Shown: one piece after another, positions 1 to 9,058 of the stretch
How the letters are laid out: each line of letters begins with the position of its first letter
How positions within the stretch are numbered: position 1 is the first letter of the stretch
Source of the DNA: Chryseobacterium endalhagicum
GTDB taxonomy: Bacteria > Bacteroidota > Bacteroidia > Flavobacteriales > Weeksellaceae
Length of the DNA: 64,000 nucleotides
Reading direction: 5' to 3'
Assembly (NCBI RefSeq): GCF_016745235.1
Contig: NZ_JAELVM010000003.1
Coordinates: 434,001-498,000, forward strand
Program-made: the position numbers and the translations under genes
The notes under the pieces: model-generated
What the model saw: only the letters and a program-made list of their open reading frames with translations
Told to the model about the DNA's origin: nothing
Databases searched by the model: none

Positions 1-563
1 TGGGCTGACAGCTGTGTTGAAGAAAATGCCAGAGCACACAACAATAGTGCTGAAAAAAAGTTTCTAAGTTTAATCATATTTAATGTATTTAAGGTGTTTC
101 ATTATTTTTCCAGCTAATCTGACGGAAAGACTACTCTATTTTATCATCACCAGATCTTTAATAAAAACCGGGTATTTTCTGATCAAAAAAATGATGAGCG
201 GACATCCTAAAGAATTCGCTGTTAATCATAACAATTAAAAACCATAGGAGTATATGATTAGCTATTTAAGCACTGTAAACGGAATTCGTTAAAGCGATAC
301 TCAAATTTAAAAAAACATCTTATAATTAATACATTTAAGTGAAAATTAATTCAAATAAATATAATTATGATTAATATTAATCAACATAAATTAATTATGA
401 AATAAATTACTTTAATTTCAAAAATCATTAGAATTATCTTCAAGTTCAGACGCAGCAAGACCACCGATTTTCGTCACTTTTCTTAGTGCCAATCAGTGTT
501 AATAAGTGAAATTAATGAATGTAAACCCGGAAAAATTAAAAATGGATTTATCTTTTCAGCCTT
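1..563. other. AT-rich stretch without a recognisable gene
   Basis: I see no confident gene here. The first 117 bases are open in frame 1 and end in TAA, so they could be the 3' end of a gene that starts before the window, but the residues match nothing I recognise. The rest is very AT-rich with frequent stops in all frames. It lies downstream of the minus-strand methyltransferase, and I see no clear terminator hairpin. Confidence 0.4.
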
Positions 564-1262
564 TTATTTTCCCAGTACAAAGACAGCAGGGATTTTATGA
601 AGTTCCGGTTTTACCTTTTTCCAGTCGTTGATGGTTTTGGTCTGGATGAATTCATGTTCCGGATCGTTGATATTGGCTGCGATGCAGAGCTTTGTGTTTG
701 GAGACAGAAATTTAGTCAGATCTTCAAAAAGCGCATTGTTCCTGTATGGTGTTTCCATAAAGATCTGTGAATATCCGGTTTGCTGAACCAGGCTTTCAAG
801 GCGCTGGATCTGTTTTTTCTTTTCTCCTTTATCAATCGGAAGATACCCGTGAAATGTGAATTCCTGCCCATTAAATCCACTGGAAATTAATGCCAGAATA
901 ATAGATGAAGGCCCTGAAAGCGGAATCACTCTGATATTTTTCTCATGGCACCATTTTACAATCAGGTTTCCGGGATCAGCAATACATGGGAGCCCCGCCT
1001 CAGAAAGCAATCCGAAATCCTGGCCTTTAAGCATCAGATTCTGAGCTTCTTTGATATCCGCATTTTCCGTGTATTTATCCAGCAGAAACAGATTCAGATC
1101 AGCCTGCTTCTTTTCAGGAGCGAAAAATTTAACCACTTTTCTGGCTGTTTTTTCGTTTTCCACAAAGAAGTAATCCGTCTGCATAATATACTCTTTCAGA
1201 ACGGGTGAAAAATGAGTGATAGACGTGTTTTCTGATAAATAAGCAGGGAGTAGAAAAAGCAT
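564..1262 (-). CDS. SAM-dependent methyltransferase, RsmI/tetrapyrrole methylase fold
   Basis: The 232-residue protein has the fold of the tetrapyrrole methylase superfamily, which includes RsmI, the 16S rRNA C1402 ribose methyltransferase. Visible motifs are a GLLSEAGLPCIADPG segment (about residues 84-98), which corresponds to the S-D-A-G-x-P-x-I-x-D-P-G loop of RsmI, and PLSGPSSIILALISSG (about 115-130), the SAM-site P-G-x-S segment. It is shorter than E. coli RsmI (about 286 residues), as is usual for the Bacteroidetes form, so the exact target is an inference. It starts 11 bases after the tyrosine phosphatase gene and is probably cotranscribed with it. Confidence 0.85.
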   Translation of the reverse strand: MLFLLPAYLSENTSITHFSPVLKEYIMQTDYFFVENEKTARKVVKFFAPEKKQADLNLFLLDKYTENADIKEAQNLMLKGQDFGLLSEAGLPCIADPGNLIVKWCHEKNIRVIPLSGPSSIILALISSGFNGQEFTFHGYLPIDKGEKKKQIQRLESLVQQTGYSQIFMETPYRNNALFEDLTKFLSPNTKLCIAANINDPEHEFIQTKTINDWKKVKPELHKIPAVFVLGK

Positions 1263-1273
1263 TGTATTGTTTT

Positions 1274-1744
1274 TTAGTTCTTTATTGGATTAATGACAGA
1301 AGAAAGCTGGTTCTTAATAGCTTCACAGCCTCTGTCTATCAGCTGGAAAACTTCTTCAAAATCGTTCATATCTCCCCAGTAAGGATCGGGAACTTCTGTA
1401 TTTTTGTGATCACCAAGGACTTCCAGAAATAATGAAACTTTCTGACGCTGTTCTTCATTGCGTGTCTTTGAGACCACATCTGCATATACATCAATATCCA
1501 TGCAGTAAATCTTATCAAAAGTATCAAAGTCAGCTTTGGTAATGGGTCTGGATTTCTGTTTTGAAATATCAATCCCATGATTTGCAGCCGTCTTGACAGC
1601 TCTGTTATCTGGATGTTTTCCTTCATGCATGGAAACGGTTCCTGCTGAGTCTACAAAAACATTTCCAGGAACTTTCGTCTTCATAATACCTTCTGCTAAA
1701 GGACTTCTGCAAATATTCCCGAGGCAGACCATTAGTATTTTCAT
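1274..1744 (-). CDS. low-molecular-weight protein-tyrosine phosphatase
   Basis: This is a 156-residue cytoplasmic phosphatase of the LMW-PTP family, which hydrolyses phosphotyrosine through a cysteinyl-phosphate intermediate. The P-loop C-x5-R-S is at the N-terminus (CLGNICRSP, residues 7-15), and the general-acid Asp lies in the late VPDPYWGD motif (about 118-125). Length and motif order are normal. It is the first gene of a two-gene unit with the methyltransferase. A possible promoter (TAGTTTTG on the minus strand) lies about 65 bases upstream. The physiological substrate cannot be told from sequence. Confidence 0.92.
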   Translation of the reverse strand: MKILMVCLGNICRSPLAEGIMKTKVPGNVFVDSAGTVSMHEGKHPDNRAVKTAANHGIDISKQKSRPITKADFDTFDKIYCMDIDVYADVVSKTRNEEQRQKVSLFLEVLGDHKNTEVPDPYWGDMNDFEEVFQLIDRGCEAIKNQLSSVINPIKN

Positions 1745-1809
1745 ATATTTTTTAATTGAAAGATTAAATAATTTAATGATTTAAAGATTTTGCCGCTGTT
1801 CACCAGAAG

Positions 1810-1817
1810 CAAAACTA
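1810..1817 (-). promoter_or_regulatory. -7 element for the phosphatase/methyltransferase pair
   Basis: The minus strand reads TAGTTTTG, which fits the Bacteroidetes TAnnTTTG consensus, 65 bases before the phosphatase start. No clear -33 TTTG is visible. Confidence 0.4.
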
Positions 1818-1876
1818 AATAAAAAATGAAGAATACTGCTATTCTCCATTTCAATTTATTCAGATAAAATTATTTT

Positions 1877-3331
1877 CTATTTTTTGATTCTTTCAGCAAG
1901 ATCTTTTACATACTTCTTTACTTCTTTATCAATTTTTGATACATCCTTGATGGTATCGCAGGCGTACATTACGGTTGAATGGTCTTTCCCACCCATTTCC
2001 TCACCTATTTTTGTAAAGGTAGCATTCGTTAATTCTTTTGAGAAATACATCGCCAGCTGTCTTGGAAGGGCAATTTCTCTTTTTCTTGTTTTGGAAAGAA
2101 GCTGCTCTTTCTTGATTCCGAAATAATCGCACACCACTTCCTGAATATAAGGAATATTGATGACTTTCTTCTGGTTCGCAGCAATTTTATTGATGGTATC
2201 TTTCAGCAATTCAAGGCTAAGATCTGTTCTGTAAACCGTAGAGTAAGCAATTACAGAGTTGATCACCCCGATAAGTTCTCTTACATTGGTTTTAGCTTCA
2301 GCAGCTAAGAAATCAAGCATATCCCCCGGAAGAACGATTCCATCTCGGCTTAATTTATCTACAATGATCTGTCTTCTTGTAGAAAGATCCGGAGATTTGA
2401 TCTCAGCAGAAAGTCCCCATTTGAAACGGGAAACAATTCTTTCCTGAATATCCATAATATCTGCAGGTGCCTTATCTGAAGTAAGGATGATCTGCTTTCC
2501 GTTCTGGTGAAGATGATCAAAGATATGGAAGAAACTGTCCTGTGTGGCAGATTTACCGGACAGGAACTGAATATCATCAATGATCAGAACATCCACCATC
2601 TGGTAGAAGTTGGCAAACTCGGTCTGCTTATGAGCTTTCGCGGCAGAAATAAACTGCTGGATAAATTTTTCAGAGGACAGATAAAGGACTACTTTATCCG
2701 GAAACTGGTTTTTCACTTCAAGGCCTACCGCCTGTCCCAGGTGTGTCTTCCCTACTCCATATCCTCCGTGAAGGAATAATGGATTGAAAGCGGTTGCTCC
2801 TGGTCTTTTAGCAATGGATCTGGCTACCGTAGCAGCAAATTTATTACTTTCTCCTTCTATATAATTATCAAAAGAATAGTCAGACTTCAGGTTTGAGTCT
2901 ATATTTACCTTTCTGATTCCCGGCACTACAAAAGGATTCACAATATTGGCAGAGAATCCCTGCGGCATTGTTTCCTGCATTTTTGGTGTTGGAACGCTTT
3001 TCCCCTTCATGTTCATCGTTACTGGCTTTTCCTCTCCGGTAGGCCTGTTTTCCATCACAGAGTACCACAATTTCACTCCTTTTCCAAGATTTTTCTTCAG
3101 GGCAGCAGAAAGCAGGGATAGGTAATTATCCTCAATATATTCCTTGTAAAAATCGCTCGGCACTATAAGCGTAAGGTTATTGGCAACCAACGAAAGTGGC
3201 TGTACCTTATCGAATAGCATGTCGAAGGATTTTTCAAGCTTCTTTAGATCAGAATTGTCTTCAGCTGCGTTCAAATTATCACGCATGAACTGAAGGCACT
3301 TCTGCCATATCATCATTAAATTTTCATCCAT
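1877..3331 (-). CDS. dnaA: chromosomal replication initiator DnaA
   Basis: DnaA (484 residues) binds DnaA boxes and melts the replication origin. Domain I is N-terminal (about 1-90) and is followed by a low-complexity linker. The AAA+ domain has Walker A GGYGVGKTH (about 189-197) and Walker B VLIIDDIQF (about 247-255). Domain IV at the C-terminus has the DnaA-box binding signature KDHSTVMYACDTI. The length is normal. The gene stands alone: dnaN is not next to it, as is common in Bacteroidetes. I found no DnaA-box cluster in the 136 bases upstream, so this is not evidently oriC. Confidence 0.98.
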   Translation of the reverse strand: MDENLMMIWQKCLQFMRDNLNAAEDNSDLKKLEKSFDMLFDKVQPLSLVANNLTLIVPSDFYKEYIEDNYLSLLSAALKKNLGKGVKLWYSVMENRPTGEEKPVTMNMKGKSVPTPKMQETMPQGFSANIVNPFVVPGIRKVNIDSNLKSDYSFDNYIEGESNKFAATVARSIAKRPGATAFNPLFLHGGYGVGKTHLGQAVGLEVKNQFPDKVVLYLSSEKFIQQFISAAKAHKQTEFANFYQMVDVLIIDDIQFLSGKSATQDSFFHIFDHLHQNGKQIILTSDKAPADIMDIQERIVSRFKWGLSAEIKSPDLSTRRQIIVDKLSRDGIVLPGDMLDFLAAEAKTNVRELIGVINSVIAYSTVYRTDLSLELLKDTINKIAANQKKVINIPYIQEVVCDYFGIKKEQLLSKTRKREIALPRQLAMYFSKELTNATFTKIGEEMGGKDHSTVMYACDTIKDVSKIDKEVKKYVKDLAERIKK

Positions 3332-3437
3332 ATTTATGCCCCGATTAATTCTTTGTTAGTACTTTTTGTAGAAGGAAGACAAAGGTCCAATTTTTTCTTT
3401 TTAAAAAAAAATATTGCGGGTATTGATTATTTAAAAA

Positions 3438-3445
3438 TATATTTG
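3438..3445 (+). promoter_or_regulatory. -7 element of the thioesterase gene
   Basis: TATATTTG matches TAnnTTTG exactly. Transcription would start near 3450, which excludes an ATG at 3447 and supports the ATG at 3468 as the start codon. Confidence 0.55.
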
Positions 3446-3467
3446 TATGTATAAATACAGACTAAAA

Positions 3468-3878
3468 ATGATACATACAACCCACTCAATACGAGTACGT
3501 TACGGAGAAACAGACCCTATGAAATATGTGTACTATGGGAACTATGCAGAGTACTTTGAAATTGGAAGAGTTGAACTGTTCAGAAACATAGGAATGTCAT
3601 ACGATGAAATTGAAAACCAAGGAATTTGGCTCCCTGTTTCAGACTATAAAATCAAGTATCTGCGTCCGGCCTTATATGATCAAAAATTGGAAATCCATAC
3701 GTATGTGAAAAAAATTCCCGGTGTAAGAATTGAATTTGAATATGAAATTTACAATGAAGATCAGGTGAAAATCACAGAAGCATCCACCACTCTATTCTTT
3801 TTGGACGCCAAAACCAACAAGGTGATCAAGTGTCCGGATTTTCTGATGAAGCTGATTGAGGAGAACTGGAGTAATTAG
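3468..3878 (+). CDS. acyl-CoA thioesterase, 4HBT/YbgC-type hotdog
   Basis: The protein is a single hotdog domain of about 136 residues, of the 4-hydroxybenzoyl-CoA thioesterase/YbgC family, and should hydrolyse acyl-CoA thioesters. The active-site region reads RVRYGETDPMKYVYYGNYAE near the N-terminus, with the family Asp in ETDPM; the usual His after it is replaced by the YVYYGNY stretch. I chose the start at 3468 because the -7 element at 3438-3445 overlaps the upstream ATG at 3447. It is divergent from dnaA. A repeat array starts directly at its stop codon. Confidence 0.85.
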   Translation: MIHTTHSIRVRYGETDPMKYVYYGNYAEYFEIGRVELFRNIGMSYDEIENQGIWLPVSDYKIKYLRPALYDQKLEIHTYVKKIPGVRIEFEYEIYNEDQVKITEASTTLFFLDAKTNKVIKCPDFLMKLIEENWSN

Positions 3879-3958
3879 ATGTTAGGTGGCAGATGTTAGG
3901 TGGCAGGTCGCAGATGATAGGTAGCAGGTTATAGGTAGCAGGTGGCAGGTTATAGGTG
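3877..3958 (+). repeat. degenerate AGGTGGCAG-type repeat array after the thioesterase stop codon
   Basis: Words such as ATGTTAGGTGGCAG, ATAGGTAGCAGG and AGGTGGCAGG repeat with small variations for about 80 bases, starting at the stop codon. The same word family follows the stop codon of the deacetylase-like gene at 37567, again on the sense strand. Confidence 0.8.
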
Positions 3959-4072
3959 AAAGTTTAGATATGGAGAAGGATAGTTCCTTAAAGTATGGCT
4001 GTTTTTAAACTAATTTGCATCTTTGCACTTCCATAATAATTATTTTAATACTATATACATTTATATATATCT

Positions 4073-4921
4073 ATGAAGATCGCATTTTTGGGCCCGCATG
4101 CAAGTTTCACACAACTTGCGGCCACGCAGCTTTTTCCTGATGATGAACTCCTTCCCCAAGCCAATATTTTAGATTGTTTTAATGCAGTGAATTCCGGGGA
4201 AGCGGACAAAGCAGTTGTTCCTTTGGAGAATTCTATTGAAGGAACGGTTTCTATGACGCTGGATTATTTATACAAAACACCATCCATCAAAATAGAAGCG
4301 GAAGGCGTCATGCCCATCGCCCACCATCTGATGATCCATCCCGAGAATACTATTGAGGATGTTGAAAAAATATATTCGCACCCGCAGGCTCTGGCGCAAA
4401 GCTTTCATTTCCTGGATACCCGTTTTAAAGAAATAGGAAGACAGGATTTTTCCTCCACCGCCGCCGCCGCAAAATATGTTTCGGAAAATAAGGATCTGAA
4501 AATAGCAGCAGTCGCCAATCAGTTTGCGGCTAATTTATATGGATTAAAGATTGTTCACCGCAATATCCAGGATTTTGAACAGAATCACACCCGGTTTATC
4601 GTGATCTCAAAACAGCAGAATACATACCATAATGAAAGTCTTCAGGTGCTGGGTGAGAAATCAGGAATGCTGATCAATCTTCCGGAAGATCACCCGGGAG
4701 GTCTCCATCAGGTACTTTCTGTTTTTGCATGGAGAAAAATGAACCTCAGCAAAATAGAATCCAGAACTTTAAAAACAGGACTTGGAAATTATTTCTTCTT
4801 CATCAATGTTGCCGGAAAATGGGAAGACATCCTGCATGGGAACGCACTTCTGGAACTCCAGTCGATCAATGCAGAAGTTGATTTTCTCGGAAATTACAAA
4901 GAATTCCTTCTGGAAAGCTAA
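4073..4921 (+). CDS. pheA: prephenate dehydratase
   Basis: This 282-residue enzyme converts prephenate to phenylpyruvate in phenylalanine synthesis. The dehydratase domain (about 1-180) begins FLGPHASFTQLAA and contains the NHTRFIVIS segment with the T-R-F catalytic motif. An ACT domain follows (about 195-275) with the ESR motif in NLSKIESRTLKTG, which implies feedback inhibition by phenylalanine. There is no chorismate mutase or dehydrogenase fusion. It is a single gene with its own terminator at 4946-4974. A CATCTTTG sequence about 45 bases upstream is one mismatch from a -7 element. Confidence 0.96.
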   Translation: MKIAFLGPHASFTQLAATQLFPDDELLPQANILDCFNAVNSGEADKAVVPLENSIEGTVSMTLDYLYKTPSIKIEAEGVMPIAHHLMIHPENTIEDVEKIYSHPQALAQSFHFLDTRFKEIGRQDFSSTAAAAKYVSENKDLKIAAVANQFAANLYGLKIVHRNIQDFEQNHTRFIVISKQQNTYHNESLQVLGEKSGMLINLPEDHPGGLHQVLSVFAWRKMNLSKIESRTLKTGLGNYFFFINVAGKWEDILHGNALLELQSINAEVDFLGNYKEFLLES

Positions 4922-4945
4922 AAAACATTCATTTTTACCCCATAG

Positions 4946-4974
4946 ACACTGCTTCGAAAGGCAGTGTTTTTTTT
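4946..4974 (+). terminator. terminator of pheA
   Basis: ACACTGC pairs with GCAGTGT across a short loop and is followed by eight T residues. Confidence 0.85.
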
Positions 4975-5298
4975 GTTACATTATTACTCCAAAAATCCCA
5001 TTATCATTTGGGTACTGACAGAATTACTCCACTTTTTGTCACAAAAAATGACAGTTTTTGACATTTTTTCATGTTAAATATTTCATTAATTAGTGATATA
5101 AAGAAATAAATTACATATTTTTACAGCATAAAATAAATTCTAAAATAAAGATACATAACCACATTACGGGATAAAGTCAAATAAATAATAAACATATGTT
5201 TAAATTATTCATACGATAATTAATAATTTATTAAATAAATCATAAATAAGGCATGATTTTTGCATTACTTCTTTGAAAACTAATTAAAAAACTTACAC
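4975..5298. other. AT-rich intergenic region
   Basis: There is no gene. A GATTTTTG sequence at 5255-5262 is one mismatch from the TAnnTTTG promoter element and lies 37 bases before the next gene. Confidence 0.4.
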
Positions 5299-6006
5299 AT
5301 GAAAACCAAAATCTACAGCTTATTATTAGCTCTGTCTACCGTTCCCGTATTTTCCCAAGTTGGGATAAATACAGCTTCGCCTTCAGCTACATTGGACGTT
5401 AATGGTACTGTAAAGGTGCGTGACATTCCTTTAACTACAGCCCTTCCAGGGTATGAAATTCTCGCATTGAATACCGGAAGTGCACAGATCGCCAAAGTAG
5501 ACCCTCAAGTTCTTTACAATTCTACCGTAAATACCAGTGTTTATGCGGCCAAAAAAACTACAGGAATCAATCTTCTGAGTTTAGGTCTTTTCCCGGATGG
5601 ATTCAGGGCGGTTAACTTTTTAGCTTCCGAAAGATCAGTAGGATCCGCAGCACTATTCTCTGATACGGATAACACGTTCACCATCCCTTCTACAGGGGTT
5701 TATCAGGTAGGATTTTCGTTCCGTTATGGCGCAGGGCTTCAGGCAGCCATTCTTACAAATACGCCGGGAATTGGAATTTTTAGAAACAGAGCAGGTGTTG
5801 GTACTCTTATCGACAATCGTGTATTCAGCGGCCTTACCATTCCTCTTTTATTAAGCTTAACCATTTCAGACAGCTCTATTAATTCCCTGTATTCATTTCA
5901 GGCAGGAGACAAGATTTCATTCGGGCTTACAGGATCTTCTGCTTTAGAGGCAGCAATACTGGGGACAAGTGTCAGCTCTTTCTTTATCTACAAAGTATCC
6001 AATTAG
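5299..6006 (+). CDS. secreted beta-sandwich-like protein of unknown function
   Basis: This is a 235-residue exported protein. A signal peptide covers about residues 1-20 (hydrophobic core ending in VFSQ). The mature N-terminus, VGINTASPSATLDVNGTVKV, is a motif common at the start of secreted flavobacterial proteins that often carry a C1q/TNF-like C-terminal domain. The later part (about 100-235), rich in small and aliphatic residues with short strands, would fit such a jelly roll, but that is inference. There is no T9SS sorting domain. It is monocistronic, with a strong terminator just downstream. Confidence 0.75.
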   Translation: MKTKIYSLLLALSTVPVFSQVGINTASPSATLDVNGTVKVRDIPLTTALPGYEILALNTGSAQIAKVDPQVLYNSTVNTSVYAAKKTTGINLLSLGLFPDGFRAVNFLASERSVGSAALFSDTDNTFTIPSTGVYQVGFSFRYGAGLQAAILTNTPGIGIFRNRAGVGTLIDNRVFSGLTIPLLLSLTISDSSINSLYSFQAGDKISFGLTGSSALEAAILGTSVSSFFIYKVSN

Positions 6007-6035
6007 AACAAAAATCATTTAATCACTCTACACAG

Positions 6036-6071
6036 TTAATCCATCACAGAATATGTGGTGGATTAATTTTT
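6036..6071 (+). terminator. terminator after the secreted protein, overlapping the next promoter
   Basis: A 13-base-pair stem (TTAATCCATCACA with TGTGGTGGATTAA) is followed by TTTTTG. Those last bases are also the -33 box of the next gene. Confidence 0.8.
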
Positions 6072-6102
6072 GATCCGGTTAAAAACATTTGCTTTATATT
6101 TG
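6069..6102 (+). promoter_or_regulatory. promoter of the DUF2339 gene
   Basis: TTTG at 6069-6072 and TATATTTG at 6095-6102 are separated by 22 bases. Both boxes match the Bacteroidetes consensus, 15 bases before the ATG. Confidence 0.65.
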
Positions 6103-6116
6103 ATAAAAACTAAAGA

Positions 6117-8330
6117 ATGAGTGAAGTTCTCTTAATTATATTAATCATAGCTATCCTGTTTTTTATCTTTAACAACCTTAATGCTAAGATTAAAAGGCTT
6201 GAGAGAGAGGTTGATGATTTAAAACTTAAATTTCATGAGCCTCAAAAAAATGCGGTAGATCAACAGTTTGAAAGAGAACCTGCCACAGAATCTGAAATAC
6301 TGCAGCAGGCTCAAAATACTCCGGAACTTCAACAATCCAATGCTCCCGAACTTCCTTCACCTCCTCAAAAAGATTGGCTGGAGCCTGTTTTTGATTTTCT
6401 GAAACAAAATATCCTGACGATTATTGGTATTTTTACCCTTGTTCTTGGGATAGGGTATTTTGTAAAATATGCCATCGACAAAAACTGGATCGGTGAAACA
6501 GCAAGAGCCGGAATAGGTCTTGCGGTGGGAGCAGGAATTATACTGGCCGGACATTTCTTACGAAAAAACTATGCAGTATTTGCATCCATCATCACCGGAG
6601 GCGGCATCGCGGTTCTGTATTTTACAACCACTATTGCCTTCAGGGAATATCATCTTTTTACACAGAATACGGCTTTCTTCATCACTACACTGATTACCGT
6701 AATTTCTATTGCTCTCGCCTATTATTATAAAAGTGAACTTCTTATTATTTTTGCACTGCTGGGCGGGTTTTCAGCACCGCTGATGATCAGTACGGGACAG
6801 AGCAATTATCTGTTCCTCTTCACTTACCTTACTCTTCTGAATATCGGTATGCTTGCCGCTGCATTTCTTAAAAACTGGAGAAGTGTGGGTTGGACGGCTT
6901 ATGTTTTCACGAGTCTCTATCTGTTTTCCTGGACTTCTGAAAAGCCGGAGCTGCTTACCGTGTTTTTTTATATGATCAGTTATATTATTTTCTACTTTTT
7001 TGCCCTTCAGGATTATATCAGGAACAAAGTACTTTCGCCCTGGAATACCTTAATGCTTGTTCTGATCAATTTTTCGGGTATTATAGGCTTAATCTATATT
7101 TTCAACACAGCCGGCTACGAGCCTGTTATTATTTTCCCGCTTATTTTTGCTGTGGTTAATGCTGTTCTTCTTTTAAAGGAATATCAAAAAAAGGATTTCG
7201 GTTTCAGCTACTCTATCTTTGCGGCACTCACCATCAGTCTTATCACTGTTGCGGTTGCTCTTCAGTTTAAAACACACCTCATAACCAGTGTTTGGGCTGT
7301 AGAAGCATCACTTCTGCTTTATATCTGGAAAAAAAGTGGTCATCGCATTTTCAAAACCTGTTTTTATGTTTTGTTTCCGCTGGTGATTATGGCCCAGATT
7401 GTGACGTGGTCCACCTATTTCAATAAGGAAAATATGACTGTGGTTTTTAATCCGGTATTTCTGACCAGCCTGGTTACCATTGCGACAACAATCGTGAATC
7501 TTTTTCTTCTGAAAAAAATCAATGAGGACAGAAAAACGGAAGACGGTTTCTTTGAGACTGTTTTCTCAATAGCAAGTTATGGGATTATCTATCTTGCTTT
7601 GCTGCTGGAGATCACTTATCATATTTCAGACAGGCCATGGTCTGTTATCATGAGTATCGGAGTCCTTTTCAGCATCTATTATATTTCCGGCCTGCTGCTG
7701 CTCAGAAAAAAACTGGATATAGACAAAACCATCCAGGCCGGACTGGTCTACCTCATCCTGATCCTGATTGCTTTTAATGCTTCATTTGTAGCCTCAGAAC
7801 TGGCAACCTCAGTCTTATATAAAAACGTGGCGCTCAGTTTTTATATGCTTCATCTTTTGCACTGGATTCCTTTTGTTTATATCCTTTGGAACACCTCTCT
7901 TGTTCCTGATTTTTATAAATCAAACATTTCTTACTGGGCCTTGTCTGCAACGCTTACAGTTGCGGTGAGCTGCGGTTTTTACAATACCTACCTTGTAAGT
8001 TCTGTAACTGACCTCGACCAGATTTACAAAGCAAAAGAACACTTTACCATTCTTTATCTTCCTATTATATGGACAGTTCTGGCAAGTCTGTTTATCTATA
8101 TCAGCCTGAAAAAAAACATTCCGGAATACAGCAGAATCGGCTTTATCCTCATTGGAATCATGGTTCTGAAGCTCTACAGCTATGATGTCTGGCAGATGGA
8201 CAATATCTCCAGAATTACGGCATTTATTATTCTGGGAGTTATTTTATTATTGAGTTCGTTTACGTTCCAGAGGCTGAAGAATATTATTAAAAATATGGTT
8301 GATAAGAAGGAGAAAGAGGAAGATGTTTAA
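6117..8330 (+). CDS. DUF2339 multi-pass membrane protein
   Basis: This is a 737-residue inner-membrane protein. It starts with one short hydrophobic segment, then a charged coiled-coil-like stretch (about 20-45), a Gln/Pro-rich linker (about 60-88), and then roughly twenty hydrophobic segments to about residue 720. A basic/acidic tail ends in EEDV. This layout is that of DUF2339 family proteins, whose function is not known; a link to the cell envelope is only a guess. The last codon and stop (GTT TAA) are the first unit of the heptamer repeat that follows. Confidence 0.85.
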   Translation: MSEVLLIILIIAILFFIFNNLNAKIKRLEREVDDLKLKFHEPQKNAVDQQFEREPATESEILQQAQNTPELQQSNAPELPSPPQKDWLEPVFDFLKQNILTIIGIFTLVLGIGYFVKYAIDKNWIGETARAGIGLAVGAGIILAGHFLRKNYAVFASIITGGGIAVLYFTTTIAFREYHLFTQNTAFFITTLITVISIALAYYYKSELLIIFALLGGFSAPLMISTGQSNYLFLFTYLTLLNIGMLAAAFLKNWRSVGWTAYVFTSLYLFSWTSEKPELLTVFFYMISYIIFYFFALQDYIRNKVLSPWNTLMLVLINFSGIIGLIYIFNTAGYEPVIIFPLIFAVVNAVLLLKEYQKKDFGFSYSIFAALTISLITVAVALQFKTHLITSVWAVEASLLLYIWKKSGHRIFKTCFYVLFPLVIMAQIVTWSTYFNKENMTVVFNPVFLTSLVTIATTIVNLFLLKKINEDRKTEDGFFETVFSIASYGIIYLALLLEITYHISDRPWSVIMSIGVLFSIYYISGLLLLRKKLDIDKTIQAGLVYLILILIAFNASFVASELATSVLYKNVALSFYMLHLLHWIPFVYILWNTSLVPDFYKSNISYWALSATLTVAVSCGFYNTYLVSSVTDLDQIYKAKEHFTILYLPIIWTVLASLFIYISLKKNIPEYSRIGFILIGIMVLKLYSYDVWQMDNISRITAFIILGVILLLSSFTFQRLKNIIKNMVDKKEKEEDV

Positions 8331-8402
8331 TGTTTAATGTTTAATGTTTAATGTTTAATGTTTAATGTTTAATGTTTAATGTTTAATGTTTAATGTTTAA
8401 TG
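8324..8402 (+). repeat. perfect TTTAATG heptamer tandem repeat, about 11 copies
   Basis: The 79-base stretch is an uninterrupted 7-base tandem repeat (TGTTTAA in phase with the stop codon). It begins inside the last codons of the DUF2339 gene, and the first copy supplies the TAA stop. A change in copy number would not change the protein. A degenerate copy follows the lipid-kinase stop codon near 43114. Confidence 0.97.
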
Positions 8403-8565
8403 CAAAATTAAACAGTATTTGGGGACTTCCCTCTTCCAGTCGCGTAGGTTATTTCCGAAAAAAGCTATTATTTCTAAACAATATTTAAAATATCGTAAAA
8501 ATTCATTCACATTTTATAAAAATTAGTTATATTTATCCAGTTTTTAACAGTTACATATTCTGGTT

Positions 8566-8997
8566 ATGAAAAAAATTCTCTATTCTTTTTTAATATTATC
8601 ATCTGCAACATTATTTGCGCAGAAGAATCCTTCTGTAAAATTTGCCGTTGCCAATGATATTGTCGGAACAGTTGGTATGTTCAATGCAAAAAAAGCCATC
8701 GTTCAGAGCTCAAACGCTTACAAAAATGCTGCAGGACTGCCTCAGGGATTAAAAAAATACGGCTTTATTGCTGAAAGAGGTCTTACAGAGTTCAAAATCA
8801 AAAACGGTTACGAAGCTCTTGACAGAATATCCCTTGCTGAACTGAACACTCAAAACGGTGTTGCGGAAAATACCCCTGTTTTTATTGAGGGCTATGAATT
8901 TCCGGATACCAACATCAAGATTTACGGTGATATACTGGGCAAAACGGAAGTTAAAGATCACAACGGGAAGAAAACAGTATTCCTGAAGGTTCTTTAA
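8566..8997 (+). CDS. small secreted protein of unknown function
   Basis: I do not recognise this 143-residue protein. It has a clear signal peptide (about 1-18, ending LFAQ) and a mature part with no cysteines. Its visible features are a polar N-terminal half with AKKAIVQSSNAYKNAA and a C-terminal half rich in charged and beta-favouring residues (TNIKIYGDILGKTEVKDHNG). It is monocistronic, with a perfect 13-base-pair terminator stem 24 bases after the stop. Confidence 0.7.
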   Translation: MKKILYSFLILSSATLFAQKNPSVKFAVANDIVGTVGMFNAKKAIVQSSNAYKNAAGLPQGLKKYGFIAERGLTEFKIKNGYEALDRISLAELNTQNGVAENTPVFIEGYEFPDTNIKIYGDILGKTEVKDHNGKKTVFLKVL

Positions 8998-9020
8998 AAA
9001 TACTTTGTCTACAACAATAT

Positions 9021-9051
9021 AAAAAAGGATACCATGGCGGTATCCTTTTTT
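9021..9051 (+). terminator. terminator of the small secreted protein
   Basis: AAAAAAGGATACC pairs perfectly with GGTATCCTTTTTT around a five-base loop. Confidence 0.9.
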
Positions 9052-9058
9052 ATGGTCA

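Noticed and set aside
1..117. Open frame 1 reaching the left edge, ending in TAA at 115-117
   Set aside because: Only 38 codons, no recognisable motif, and AT-rich composition like the adjoining non-coding sequence. It could be a real gene end, but this cannot be supported.
430..510. Tiny minus-strand ORF with KIGGLAASELED, resembling a GG-leader
   Set aside because: Only 23 codons from a TTG, no cysteine-rich or other core, and no promoter element nearby.
3332..3467. Possible replication origin next to dnaA
   Set aside because: No cluster of DnaA boxes and no suitable repeats in the short region; dnaA is often away from oriC in Bacteroidetes.
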